Under the pieces are notes generated by a model. That model saw nothing but the letters and a program-made list of their open reading frames with translations, ran no database searches and had not been told where the DNA came from. From assembly GCA_031290985.1 (NCBI GenBank), contig JARLJW010000084.1, forward strand, positions 62,001 to 126,000: 64,000 bases of DNA. The letters run 5' to 3'. This document shows, one piece after another, positions 19,313 to 27,499 of the stretch (within the stretch, counting starts at the first letter, position 1; each line of letters opens with the position of its first letter). Origin of the DNA: Verrucomicrobiia bacterium. Its GTDB lineage: Bacteria > Verrucomicrobiota > Verrucomicrobiia > Limisphaerales > UBA11358. The translations under genes and the position numbers were made by a program.

Positions 19313-20647
19313 TCAGGGACAGTTGAGTGACATCAGCCAGCGCCGGGCCGGTTCGGGGTAGAACAGGCTCCGGATGGAGTGCATGCGGCCAAACTGGCCC
19401 GGCTTGACGTGCCAGCATTCGCCCCGCTGCTCCAACCACCCGACGGCCAGGGCATGGCTCAATTCCCGGGCATAAAATTCAGGGAAGCTGACGCCAAAGC
19501 GTTTCGCAAATCGGGCGGCATCGACAAAACCATAATTCAACGAAAAGAGCGCGTATTTTGCCTGCGACTCGGCAGCCGGCAGTTCATAGGAAAACTCACA
19601 GGGATTCGCGCCAGCCGCGATGCGTGCCACATAATCAGCCGTGCTTTGAGCGTTGAAACCCCAATGATTCCCTTGTAATGACGTGGCATAGTTGCCCAAC
19701 CCGAGATACGGTTGACCATCCAGCAGGCGGCTTTCAAAGTAGGCGCTGGTGCCGGTCTCCCCCGGATGGCGGCAAAAATTCACCGAACCATACGGAGCCC
19801 GCCAGCCGGCCGAGCCCAACAGCTCATGCGCAAGATCATACATCGCGCCATAGGTTTCCGGCACCGGCAATTCCGGCGTCCTTCTGGTCAGCGTACGGCC
19901 TTGCCCGCGGTACAAGCAGTCATAGGTCGTGACGCTGTCGGGAGCCAGGGCGATGATCCGTTCCAAGTCCCGCTTCCAGTCGGAAAGCGATTGACCCGGC
20001 AGGGCAAAGATGACGTCGAGGTTGATGCGCGGAAATCCTGCGGCCCGCAGGCTGGCCATGGCCTGATCTGTCTGTTCGATTTGCCGGCGTCGGTTGACTG
20101 AAGCCAAGGTCGTGGCATTAAAGCTCTGCACTCCCAGACTCACCCGTTGCACGCCGCCGGCACGTAAAACCGCCAATTTCTCCGGCTGCTCCGCGGCAAT
20201 GCGCGGGGTGGTTTCGATGCTGGTGGAAAACGCATGCGTCGTCCGGCTGAGCAACGGGCGGATGGCATTTGCAATGCGGGTCAGTTCTGAAACCAGCAGG
20301 CGGGTCGGCGTGCCGCCGCCGATATCCACGCCAATGATGCGCCGCTGCGCCAGCCAGTCCGCGTGCAATTCCAGTTCGCGCAGCAGGGCGTCCACGTATT
20401 CGCGGTGGATGCGTTCATCACTGCTGACATCCACAGCAAAGTTGCAATAGAAACATTTGGCTTCACAAAACGGAACATGCAGATACAACCCCAGCTCTTC
20501 CACCCCGGAAAACCACCCGCCCACGCCGGGAGCCGGGGTGCGTTGGAAATTTTGCATGAAATATTCGCGGCGGGGCGGATATTGGATGGTGAAATCGTGG
20601 GCATGTTTTTCCACGAACGCGAGCCATTCTGGAAGCGATGTGGTCAT
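19313..20647 (-). CDS. Radical SAM protein of the HemW/coproporphyrinogen oxidase-like group
   Basis: 444 residues. LYLHVPFCEAKCFYCNF holds the CxxxCxxC [4Fe-4S] motif (Cys61, 65, 68), preceded by a ~50-residue N-terminal extension. DIGGGTPTRL and SLGVQSFN are HemW-like SAM-binding stretches, and the C-terminus resembles the HemN_C domain. HemW-like proteins include heme chaperones and diverse radical enzymes. Here the start overlaps the stop of an E1-like PLP/[2Fe-2S] dehydrase gene, so I expect the two to work on one substrate rather than on heme. Substrate unknown. Confidence 0.82.
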   Translation of the reverse strand: MTTSLPEWLAFVEKHAHDFTIQYPPRREYFMQNFQRTPAPGVGGWFSGVEELGLYLHVPFCEAKCFYCNFAVDVSSDERIHREYVDALLRELELHADWLAQRRIIGVDIGGGTPTRLLVSELTRIANAIRPLLSRTTHAFSTSIETTPRIAAEQPEKLAVLRAGGVQRVSLGVQSFNATTLASVNRRRQIEQTDQAMASLRAAGFPRINLDVIFALPGQSLSDWKRDLERIIALAPDSVTTYDCLYRGQGRTLTRRTPELPVPETYGAMYDLAHELLGSAGWRAPYGSVNFCRHPGETGTSAYFESRLLDGQPYLGLGNYATSLQGNHWGFNAQSTADYVARIAAGANPCEFSYELPAAESQAKYALFSLNYGFVDAARFAKRFGVSFPEFYARELSHALAVGWLEQRGECWHVKPGQFGRMHSIRSLFYPEPARRWLMSLNCP

Positions 20648-21786
20648 GGTTTTTCCAATGCTTCACGAACGATGGCGGTTGCCCGCTCCACCTTTTCAGT
20701 TTCCAAAGTCTGATGCATGCCGACGAAGAAACTGCGGGCACCCATCGCCGCGCACTGCTTCAATCCGGCATGGGCGAGATGTTTGTAGGCGGGATGCAAA
20801 TGGATCGCACCGCCCATCAAACTGCGGACCTCGACACCCCGCGCCATGATTTCACCAGCCACCCGGGCAAACCGGCCGGGCGAAACACCAATAGGAAAGA
20901 CAAAGGGGGAAACATTCCCGCCGGCCGGCCACGTTTGCACCCCCGGGATTCCGGCCATTGCCTTTTCCCAGAGCCGCCAATGCTGCCAACGACGCGCTTC
21001 CTGTTCCGGCCAGGAAACCAACTGCCAGCGGGCGAAGCAGGCGTTTAATTCCGACATCTCCACGTTGACGCCTTCGCGCTGATACCAAAAGTTGTGATTC
21101 AAACCCGGCGGCGCCTCACAGCGCGTCGCATCGTAATGGCAGCGACACGACCGGCCCCAATGAACGATGGATTGCAGGTGATCATGGACCTCGGGTGATG
21201 GCGCCACCACGGCACCGCCACCGAACGAACTCAGGTGGTGGGGATGATAAAAACTATGAGTGACCACATCTCCATGCTCATGGAGCCTCGCCCCATCAAC
21301 CAGCAGATTCATCGTTTCGCATGCATCCTGAACCAACAGTGCGCCGTGTGCGCGGGCCGCCTTGGCGATCCTGCTTAGTTGCGCCGGAAACCCCAGAAAA
21401 TGCGTGACCACTACGGCGGCAACCTGATCATTCAATTCCTGGTGCAACGCCTCGGGATCAAGGTTGAAGCCGTCCGGCTCGGTATCCACCAGACGCACGT
21501 CAAAGCCAAGCAAGGTGAAACTGGCGATGGTTGTCGGGAACGAAAATCCGGCGAGCAACACCCGGCGGCGCACGCCGCAACGTTGTTTCACCCAAATTGC
21601 CGCCGCGAGGTTGGCCGACGAGCCGGAATTCACCAGGGTGACAAAGGGAGCCCCCAGGGCGTTTTTCAATTCACCTTCCAATAATCGCAGGTTGTGGCGG
21701 CTCTCTCCGAGTTCCATTGCAACAAAGGCTGCAAACCCATCAGTGGAAACCCGGCCAGTGCAAGGAAACTGTGATTTAGTTCTCAT
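20644..21786 (-). CDS. DegT-fold PLP enzyme of the E1/RfbH 3-dehydrase type with a [2Fe-2S] motif
   Basis: 380 residues from the ATG at 21786; SD GGAGAG lies ~10 nt upstream. LVNSGSSANLAAA binds PLP phosphate. At the usual PLP-lysine site the sequence is HSFYHPHHLSSFGGGAVV, i.e. His replaces Lys, as in ColD and in the E1 hexulose-3-dehydrase (AscC/RfbH). In addition, four cysteines follow C-x57-C-x1-C-x6-C (from QDACET to SCRCHYDATRC), almost the published E1 spacing (x57, x1, x7) for its [2Fe-2S] cluster. E1 deoxygenates a nucleotide sugar at C3 with electrons from a flavin reductase; none is nearby, but a radical SAM protein is co-translated. Confidence 0.85.
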   Translation of the reverse strand: MRTKSQFPCTGRVSTDGFAAFVAMELGESRHNLRLLEGELKNALGAPFVTLVNSGSSANLAAAIWVKQRCGVRRRVLLAGFSFPTTIASFTLLGFDVRLVDTEPDGFNLDPEALHQELNDQVAAVVVTHFLGFPAQLSRIAKAARAHGALLVQDACETMNLLVDGARLHEHGDVVTHSFYHPHHLSSFGGGAVVAPSPEVHDHLQSIVHWGRSCRCHYDATRCEAPPGLNHNFWYQREGVNVEMSELNACFARWQLVSWPEQEARRWQHWRLWEKAMAGIPGVQTWPAGGNVSPFVFPIGVSPGRFARVAGEIMARGVEVRSLMGGAIHLHPAYKHLAHAGLKQCAAMGARSFFVGMHQTLETEKVERATAIVREALEKP

Positions 21787-21814
21787 GATCAAATTTCTCT
21801 CCGGCGTATGTTAG

Positions 21815-21835
21815 ACCGCATCGTACTTGTGCGGT
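21815..21835. promoter_or_regulatory. Small hairpin in the 119-bp gap between kptA and the dehydrase gene
   Basis: ACCGCA (21815-21820), 9-nt loop, TGCGGT (21830-21835), no T-run. This is the only gap above 20 bp in the operon, so an internal promoter or processing site may lie here. I see no clear -35/-10. Confidence 0.3.
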
Positions 21836-21905
21836 AGTAAACTCATGATTATTTGCAGGACATTTCTTCTGATCACCTTCTCAATTCATAGTCCTCATTA
21901 ACTCC

Positions 21906-22457
21906 CTAACTCGGAAACTCAATAAATTCTGCCGGCACGTTATCGGTCAGCCAAACGCCGTTGGCCGAGCGGAAAAACACGTGTCCGGCGCGGTGCATTT
22001 CGCCGGCGCGGATGACGAGCAGGACGGGTTTGCCGTGGCGACCGCCGACCTGCAACGTGACTTTTGTCTCAGCGGACAAGTGCACATGATGCCGTCCCAT
22101 GCGTTTCAGCCCTTCCTTGCGGATGGAATCCAGGAAACGCGTGGCGGTGCCGTGATAAAGCAGGTCCGGCGGCGTCTGCGGCTCGTATTGCAAATCCACC
22201 TCCACGGAGTGTCCCTGGCTCGCGCGAATCTGCAAGCCGTCATCGCTGAAGGCAAAACGTTTCTTGTCGCTGGTGGCGACGACGTGTTTCAACTGGTCGA
22301 GCGTGAGCGCCACGCCGTGACGGTTCACCGCGTCCAAGAGTTCCGTGACGCCCATCCAGCCGGCTTCACCAAGCTTCAGCCCGACGCGTTCCGGCTCATG
22401 CCGGAGGACCAGGCTTAAAAACTTGCTGGCGTGTTTGGTTTCTTTTTCGTTCATCAT
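21906..22457 (-). CDS. kptA: RNA 2'-phosphotransferase KptA/Tpt1
   Basis: 183 residues with Tpt1/KptA hallmarks: KHASKFLSLVLRHEPE (Arg19-His20), IRASQGHS, YHGT and RHHVHLS. The family transfers an internal RNA 2'-phosphate to NAD, releasing nicotinamide and ADP-ribose 1'',2''-cyclic phosphate; some members also ADP-ribosylate 5'-phosphate ends of RNA or DNA. Bacteria have no known need for it in tRNA splicing. In this operon, downstream macro, ADPRG and NUDIX functions could process its products and PncA could recycle nicotinamide. The start overlaps the previous gene (ATGA). Confidence 0.93.
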   Translation of the reverse strand: MMNEKETKHASKFLSLVLRHEPERVGLKLGEAGWMGVTELLDAVNRHGVALTLDQLKHVVATSDKKRFAFSDDGLQIRASQGHSVEVDLQYEPQTPPDLLYHGTATRFLDSIRKEGLKRMGRHHVHLSAETKVTLQVGGRHGKPVLLVIRAGEMHRAGHVFFRSANGVWLTDNVPAEFIEFPS

Positions 22458-22840
22458 ATTCTTCCCTCCAAATAATCATTTAGCTTCGGATTCAGCCGGT
22501 TGGCAAAAATGCCGTGATAGCCGGGGGCGCGCATGTCCGCAAAGATCAGCACGGCCGTCACGGGCAATTGACAGGCCAGAATGCGCAACCACGTCAGTTC
22601 ACCGAACCACAGCCAGAGTCCGATGTTCAAAATGAACAATCCCGCCCAGATAAATTCGCGGCGGCGGATGATCCGGAAGACATTGCAGAACAGGAAAAAA
22701 TGTCCGGCGGCAATCAACAGCATCCACCAGAGCGGGCTGTCCCAATTCCGAAAAACAGCCGCTACAACCAAGAATACAATGATCGCTGCGGCATCCATGG
22801 CTGAAAATTGGAAACCCCAGGTCCGCTTTCTTGGTTTCAT
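22454..22840 (-). CDS. Small membrane protein of unknown function
   Basis: 128 residues with three or four hydrophobic helices (~14-30, ~36-52, ~62-80, ~84-104), and a basic N-terminus (MKPRKRT). It ends with a polar tail NRLNPKLNDYLEGRI. Overlapping stop/start codons on both sides show it belongs to the NAD/ADP-ribose operon. Base composition is visibly less GC-rich than in the enzyme genes. I do not recognise a family. It could be a paralogue-like partner of the upstream membrane protein, forming a small channel or sensor. Confidence 0.7.
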   Translation of the reverse strand: MKPRKRTWGFQFSAMDAAAIIVFLVVAAVFRNWDSPLWWMLLIAAGHFFLFCNVFRIIRRREFIWAGLFILNIGLWLWFGELTWLRILACQLPVTAVLIFADMRAPGYHGIFANRLNPKLNDYLEGRI

Positions 22841-23457
22841 GACACCACCTTCGCTTCCTGCATCGGTTCGCCAGCCACGAGCACCGCAAGTTCCACGACA
22901 TATGAGCCGACACCAAACGCCATGGCCCCGAGGGTGATCATAAAATTTGCCACGTCAGGCAGCCAGCCAATGAGCCGCACTTGAAGGCTTATTGCCATCA
23001 ACGTACAAGCCAGGAAGAGTGAAACAAAAAACAAGAAAGCGACGAGATGCCAGACGTGCCCGCCGGTTGAATCATAGAGTCGAGCCGCTCCTGTAAACGC
23101 CAGACCGGCAATGATCCACAAATAGACGCCGCCTGCGGCCAGCCATAAAATCCAGAAACAACCGGCCGAGTCGCAAACCCAACAGAAAGTCGCCGCTGCA
23201 CAGAAAACAATTGCCAACGCACGGTAAAGCCAGCCGTAAAACCGAAAACCATCGGCTACACAACGGAAACGACGCTCGGGCGGAAACGCGGCTTGGACAG
23301 GTTTGCCATGCAGCGCCAACACGATCTTCCACCACCAAGCGAGAATGCCCTGCCCTTCGAAGGCTGTGCGGACCCCCTCGTCGCTGCGGATCACAGCCGC
23401 AAAACAGCGGATGTTTTTCCACCGGGCAATCAGATTTTGAATGGCCGTAATTTTCAT
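22837..23457 (-). CDS. Four-helix membrane protein of unknown function
   Basis: 206 residues. About 75 soluble residues (IQNLIARWKNIRCFAAVIRS) precede four hydrophobic helices from ~78 to ~195, rich in Trp, Cys and Phe. Overlaps the next gene by ATGA and follows the ADP-ribosylglycohydrolase gene by 11 bp. No recognisable motif. Membrane proteins next to ADP-ribose enzymes are typical of signalling or effector modules, but nothing here proves that. Confidence 0.7.
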   Translation of the reverse strand: MKITAIQNLIARWKNIRCFAAVIRSDEGVRTAFEGQGILAWWWKIVLALHGKPVQAAFPPERRFRCVADGFRFYGWLYRALAIVFCAAATFCWVCDSAGCFWILWLAAGGVYLWIIAGLAFTGAARLYDSTGGHVWHLVAFLFFVSLFLACTLMAISLQVRLIGWLPDVANFMITLGAMAFGVGSYVVELAVLVAGEPMQEAKVVS

Positions 23458-23468
23458 ATCACTTCGTA

Positions 23469-24809
23469 TTAAACAACGACTTTCTCCCTAGCCGACAACC
23501 ACTCGGCCGGAATGCTTTCGCGACCGGCACCCAGGGCGACGATGCCGCCGACGATGGCGGCGTTGGTATCACAGTCGCCACCGGCGCTGATGGTTTTGCC
23601 AAGAGCTTCGACAAAATTGCGCGGATGATGCGCCGCCATCCAGAGGCAAAGCGGAACCGTGTCCGGGGCGGTCACCAAAGAACCGTTGCCCAGTGATTTG
23701 GCCACGTCTTGAAAGGGAACTTCGACGGGCGTCTGGCTGGCCAGCAGAAGGCCACGGCGCACTTTGCTTTCAGGCGTGTACTTTAGAATTTCAGCAAAGA
23801 ATTTCGGCACATACTCAGCCGGCGACACACCGCGCAATTGCCACGCCATCGCCGCCGCCACGGCGACGGCAATGGTGCCGGCAACGCCTTCGGGGTGCGT
23901 ATGCGTGACCAATGACGAAGCGCGGGCGGCGTCAGCGCAGCGCACCAGATCATCGGCGAAATAAGCGCCGAGCGGAGCGACGCGCATTGCACCGCCATTG
24001 CCCATCGAGCCCTGACCGCTAAAAGCATTGGCCGCCATCTCCTGCCATTTTGCCCCGGCGTTGATTTCACGCAGTTGAATGCGGGTCATGCTGCCATACC
24101 CGCGATCCGGATCGCGCTCGAAGCGCCGGGCAAAACGCCGGGCCAGCGCATCTTGATGCAGTTCGCCATGCGATTTCAAAACGGCAACGATGGAAATGGC
24201 CATCTCGGTGTCATCGGTATGAAACCATGGACCCGCCGGGAGGTCGTTTTTAGCCAGACGGGCCACCGCATTTTCCGAGCGATAGCTGAGCATTTCGCCC
24301 AAAGCATCGCCCAGCCCAAGGCCGGCGAGCGACAACTGCATGCGGTCAACGCGCGCGGCGTGATCGGCTGGCAATTTCGCGGGCCAGGTGTTTGGATGTG
24401 CCGCGAGAAATTCACGTGCTTTCCGCAACCACATGGTTTCAATCCAGTCCGTGCCAATCGGCCCGACGCGGTCCACAATCCAATCAGCAAATCGAAGCTC
24501 GTTGAACATGGAGTATGCGCGGTCGGCGTTCGTGGAATGAATGATGACCGGGCAAACCGGACGGCATTCGGCAAGAAATTTGGCGACATCCAAACCGGTG
24601 CCGGGATCCACGGTCACACCCGGCTGCGGGTTCAAATCGTGATCGAGCGAGATAAGCGCTGCCGTTGGAAAATGCACTTCACACTGCGCAATCATGGAGG
24701 GCGCATCGCGCCAGATTTTCAACTCGAAGCCATCGCCAAATCCGGCCACGGTTTTTTCAAACCCAGCGATGCGCTCGTCGTTGTCTTCAAGGATAAGGAT
24801 GCTCTTCAT
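23469..24809 (-). CDS. Cyclic-phosphate-processing receiver-like domain fused to ADP-ribosylglycohydrolase
   Basis: 446 residues. Residues 1-~145 are a receiver-like domain ([20 protein letters not shown] with Asp56-His57-Asp58; IIHSTN with His91) of the cREC class proposed to act on cyclic phosphates. Residues ~155-446 are an ADP-ribosylglycohydrolase ([39 protein letters not shown]), with the metal-ligand Asp and Thr residues intact. The fusion would suit ADP-ribose 1'',2''-cyclic phosphate, the product of KptA three genes later. The start overlaps the macro gene stop (ATGA). Confidence 0.88.
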   Translation of the reverse strand: MKSILILEDNDERIAGFEKTVAGFGDGFELKIWRDAPSMIAQCEVHFPTAALISLDHDLNPQPGVTVDPGTGLDVAKFLAECRPVCPVIIHSTNADRAYSMFNELRFADWIVDRVGPIGTDWIETMWLRKAREFLAAHPNTWPAKLPADHAARVDRMQLSLAGLGLGDALGEMLSYRSENAVARLAKNDLPAGPWFHTDDTEMAISIVAVLKSHGELHQDALARRFARRFERDPDRGYGSMTRIQLREINAGAKWQEMAANAFSGQGSMGNGGAMRVAPLGAYFADDLVRCADAARASSLVTHTHPEGVAGTIAVAVAAAMAWQLRGVSPAEYVPKFFAEILKYTPESKVRRGLLLASQTPVEVPFQDVAKSLGNGSLVTAPDTVPLCLWMAAHHPRNFVEALGKTISAGGDCDTNAAIVGGIVALGAGRESIPAEWLSAREKVVV

Positions 24810-25330
24810 TCTATCTTCTTCCCAAGTTGAGTTTGATATGCCGCAAATACTTCATCTGTGAAACACGCGAACACAACGCGTTCAAATTGACCGACGGTTT
24901 TTAGGGCCGCACGCGTTTCGTGCACTGCAATCAAGGCTGCTTCGGGAATGGGAAATCCGTACACGCCGCAACTGATGGCGGGAAACGCCATGGTTTTCAC
25001 CTGATTTGCGACGGCGAGTTTAAAACTGTTGCGATAGCAAGACGCCAGCTGTTCCCGCTCTCCATATTTGCCGCCATCCCAAACGGGGCCGACCGTGTGG
25101 ATCACAAACTTCGCCGGCAGCCGGTATCCCTTGGTGATTTTGGCTTCACCGGTTGGACAACCGCCCAAAGTGCGGCATTCAGCCAGCAACTCCGGCCCGG
25201 CGGCACGATGGATGGCACCGTCCACGCCGCCACCGCCGAGCAACGAAGTATTTGCGGCGTTGACGATGGCATCCACCGCAAGCTTGGTGATGTCCATCCG
25301 CGTGATCTCGATGCGGTTCTCCGTTGTCAT
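24806..25330 (-). CDS. Macro-domain ADP-ribose hydrolase (MacroD/YmdB-like)
   Basis: 174 residues. [21 protein letters not shown] (cut here at motif NAAN, 25-28), [15 protein letters not shown] (31-45) and CPTGEAKIT match the MacroD type, which removes ADP-ribose from acidic residues, O-acetyl-ADP-ribose or phosphate ends of nucleic acid. [12 protein letters not shown] is the second ligand loop. Stop/start overlaps with nrtR and the ADPRG fusion place it in the middle of the operon. Confidence 0.93.
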   Translation of the reverse strand: MTTENRIEITRMDITKLAVDAIVNAANTSLLGGGGVDGAIHRAAGPELLAECRTLGGCPTGEAKITKGYRLPAKFVIHTVGPVWDGGKYGEREQLASCYRNSFKLAVANQVKTMAFPAISCGVYGFPIPEAALIAVHETRAALKTVGQFERVVFACFTDEVFAAYQTQLGKKIE

Positions 25331-26016
25331 AACTCGAAATTAAAGCCGCGTTTCTTGAGCTTCTCGTATTTGTCCGCGTCAAAGCGGAACAGTTGCGCCG
25401 GGCGATGGCGGCCGGACATCTGGGTTTCGTTGAGCGGCACCAGCAGGCCGAAGCCGAGGACTTTCTTGCGGAAATTCCGCTTGTCCAATTCGGTCCCTAA
25501 AATCACCTCGTAAAGATGCTGGAGGTCGGACAGCGTGAATTTCGGCGGCAGCAATTCGAACCCGATGGGCTGGTAACGCACCTTGCCCTGCAACCGCGTC
25601 AACGCGAGCGCCACGATGTCGGCGTGGTCGAACGCGAGCTGCGGGAGCCGGGAAACGGGGAACCATTCGGCCTTGGCGGCATCGGTGGCGGCCTTGGCGG
25701 CGTGATCAGACAACTTGACCAGCGCGTAATAGGCCACGCTGACGACGCGTTCGCGCGGGTCGCGCTTCACCGCGCCAAAAGTGTAGAGCTGTTCAAGGAA
25801 CACGTCCGCCAGGCCGGTTTCCTCGGCGAGTTCGCGCCGGGCAGCGGCATCGAGGGTTTCCTCGACGTGCACGAAGCCGCCGGGCAGCGCCCATTTGCCC
25901 TTGAAAGGTTCGAGGGCGCGCTGGATGAGGAGGATCTTGAGTTCACCGGCGTCCAGGCCGAAGACGACGCCGTCCACGGTCAAGGCGGCGCGGGCGTATT
26001 GATAGGTATGAGGCAT
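25327..26016 (-). CDS. nrtR: NUDIX-winged-helix regulator of NAD metabolism, NrtR
   Basis: 229 residues. An N-terminal NUDIX domain has a complete catalytic box (Gly47-x5-Glu53-x7-Arg61-Glu62-Leu63-x-Glu65-Glu66-x-Gly68). The C-terminal ~90 residues ([31 protein letters not shown]) are the winged helix of the NrtR family. NrtR represses NAD salvage genes and is released by ADP-ribose or related nucleotides. Identical palindromes lie in its own operon promoter (26520-26538) and before pncB (44074-44092). An intact NUDIX box suggests it may also hydrolyse ADP-ribose, unlike members with a degraded box. Confidence 0.9.
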   Translation of the reverse strand: MPHTYQYARAALTVDGVVFGLDAGELKILLIQRALEPFKGKWALPGGFVHVEETLDAAARRELAEETGLADVFLEQLYTFGAVKRDPRERVVSVAYYALVKLSDHAAKAATDAAKAEWFPVSRLPQLAFDHADIVALALTRLQGKVRYQPIGFELLPPKFTLSDLQHLYEVILGTELDKRNFRKKVLGFGLLVPLNETQMSGRHRPAQLFRFDADKYEKLKKRGFNFEL

Positions 26017-26024
26017 AGGTTTGA

Positions 26025-26474
26025 TTATTTTTTTGCTTCAGTTCGCAATTGTTCGCGCAGTTCCATCAAAAGCTGGCCAAGCCGGTTTTTGCCGGTACCG
26101 TCGCCGCCATCGGCCCAATAGCTGTCGTTGGTGGTATGCTCGATGAGTTCGGCGTTTTCAGTATCCAGGAGTTGCTGGCGCAAGGGCGGATGTTGGGCAA
26201 ATTTCGCAGCCAAGGCTTCGCGCATGATGTCGTCCTTCACGGTTTCCCAGTCGCTGCGCAGGGGGCGCTCCCGGCTCCGGCCCATCCGGGCGGCGATCAT
26301 GGGGGACTTGGCGAGGCGCACCGCTTCTTCGTGTTCCGTGCCGGGAAACTTCTGGGCCTGAAAATAGTGCTCAGTAGTGGGCCATTGTTTGCCCTTTAAT
26401 TCGAAGGGGTGCGGCGAGAAGTTGGAGAACCCGCCGTAGGGCTCATTGATCCGGTAAAACAGTATTTGGTTCAT
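26025..26474 (-). CDS. NADAR-domain N-glycosidase (YbiA family)
   Basis: 149 residues from the ATG at 26474; an upstream TTG at 26483 is less likely. [26 protein letters not shown] (Glu35) and the C-terminal [19 protein letters not shown] are the NADAR signatures. NADAR proteins cleave N-glycosidic bonds of ADP-ribosyl adducts or riboflavin intermediates; some reverse guanosine ADP-ribosylation of DNA and act as antitoxins to DarT-like toxins. It is the first gene of the operon, directly behind two NrtR-like sites. No DarT gene is visible. Confidence 0.92.
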   Translation of the reverse strand: MNQILFYRINEPYGGFSNFSPHPFELKGKQWPTTEHYFQAQKFPGTEHEEAVRLAKSPMIAARMGRSRERPLRSDWETVKDDIMREALAAKFAQHPPLRQQLLDTENAELIEHTTNDSYWADGGDGTGKNRLGQLLMELREQLRTEAKK

Positions 26475-26492
26475 AGCTGGCAAATGTTTAAT

Positions 26493-26511
26493 TAGTGTTC
26501 TCTTTACACCT
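26493..26511 (-). promoter_or_regulatory. Weaker NrtR-like site in the NADAR operon leader
   Basis: TAGTGT-N7-ACACCT, four of six right-arm positions matching the perfect site 27 bp away. It lies between the -10 and the NADAR ATG, so a second NrtR dimer could bind downstream of the promoter. Confidence 0.5.
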
Positions 26512-26515
26512 TCTA

Positions 26516-26544
26516 TTTTTAGTGTATGTATTACACTATGTCAA
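26516..26544 (-). promoter_or_regulatory. Promoter of the NADAR-nrtR operon
   Basis: Minus strand: perfect -35 TTGACA (26544-26539), 17-bp spacer, -10 TAAAAA (26521-26516). The palindromic operator fills the spacer completely, a classical repression layout. The start site would be ~35 nt before the NADAR ATG. Confidence 0.7.
26520..26538. promoter_or_regulatory. NrtR operator, perfect palindrome, NADAR-nrtR operon / nadK divergent region
   Basis: TAGTGT-N7-ACACTA, identical in both arms and in spacing to the site before pncB at 44074-44092. It lies between the -35 and -10 of the operon promoter and 69 bp before nadK on the other strand, so it may affect both. Confidence 0.82.
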
Positions 26545-26606
26545 GCGGTAATTATCTGTTCGCTTGAAAAGCCGGCATCCGGTTTAATCAGCGCCAGCAA
26601 TTTCCC

Positions 26607-27491
26607 ATGAAAATCCGGAAGGTCGTCATCATCATCAACACCACCAAGTCGCACGCGAAGCAGACGGGGGCGGCGCTCAAGGCGGTGCTGGACCGCGAGC
26701 GGGTGGCGCAACAGTGGATCGAAACGCTCCCGCCGCAACGGAATCTCTACCAGCGGCTGGCCGACCTGCGCGACTTGAAGGCCGACCTCGTCATCGCCTG
26801 CGGCGGCGACGGGACGCTGTTGCAGACGGCGCACCGGTTCCGCGGCTCGGGCATCCCCATCCTGGGCATCAACATCGGTTACCTGGGCTTCATCACGTCC
26901 ATCCCGGGCAACCGGGTGCGGCAGGAGATGCGGCGGGTGTTGAACAAGGAGTTTGTCATCAGCCACCGCACGGCGCTAAACCTGGAAATTCTGGGCCGCA
27001 AGCGACCGGTGACGGGCTGGGCGCTCAATGACGCGCTGATCGTCCGGGGTGACAATCCGCGGCTGATCAACATCTCGGCGCGCGTGGGCGACCGGCCGTT
27101 CACGAATTACCGGTGTGACGGTTTGATCGTGGCGACGCCGACGGGGTCCACGGCCTATTCGCTGGCGGCGGGCGGGCCGATCATCAGCCCGGAGTGCAGC
27201 GTGCTGACGATCACGCCGATCTGTCCGCAGTCATTGACGAACCGCTCGGTGGTGGTCAATTCCACGGAGCAGGTGGAGATGAGCCTGGACGCGACTTCGG
27301 GGCCGGGCATCGTGCAGGTGGACGGCATGACCATTGCGCGGGCGACGCCCGAAAGCGTGATCCGTGTGCAGATCTCAGGCGACTCGGTGCCGATCGCATT
27401 CCTGCCGGAGATCAATTATTACGACACGCTGAGCGAGAAGTTGAAGTGGCGCGGTGACGGTTTGTCGAAACCCAAGTACGGATACGCATAA
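26607..27491 (+). CDS. nadK: NAD kinase
   Basis: 294 residues. ACGGDGTLLQTAHRF (GGDGT 66-70) is the nucleotide-binding motif and CDGLIVATPTGSTAYSLAAGG the second signature of NadK, which phosphorylates NAD to NADP. The length is normal. Divergent from the NADAR-nrtR operon with 132 bp between start codons; NrtR sites lie in that gap. The next gene follows after 8 bp, so nadK is co-transcribed with the methyltransferase fusion. Confidence 0.94.
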   Translation: MKIRKVVIIINTTKSHAKQTGAALKAVLDRERVAQQWIETLPPQRNLYQRLADLRDLKADLVIACGGDGTLLQTAHRFRGSGIPILGINIGYLGFITSIPGNRVRQEMRRVLNKEFVISHRTALNLEILGRKRPVTGWALNDALIVRGDNPRLINISARVGDRPFTNYRCDGLIVATPTGSTAYSLAAGGPIISPECSVLTITPICPQSLTNRSVVVNSTEQVEMSLDATSGPGIVQVDGMTIARATPESVIRVQISGDSVPIAFLPEINYYDTLSEKLKWRGDGLSKPKYGYA

Positions 27492-27499
27492 GTTCCGGC

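Noticed and set aside
20644..21786. Ordinary DegT/StrS sugar aminotransferase
   Set aside because: The PLP lysine is His and four E1-type cysteines are present, which indicates the 3-dehydrase subgroup.
21906..26474. DarT-NADAR style toxin-antitoxin module
   Set aside because: NADAR and macro erasers are present but no DarT or other toxic ADP-ribosyltransferase is visible nearby; KptA is a different enzyme.
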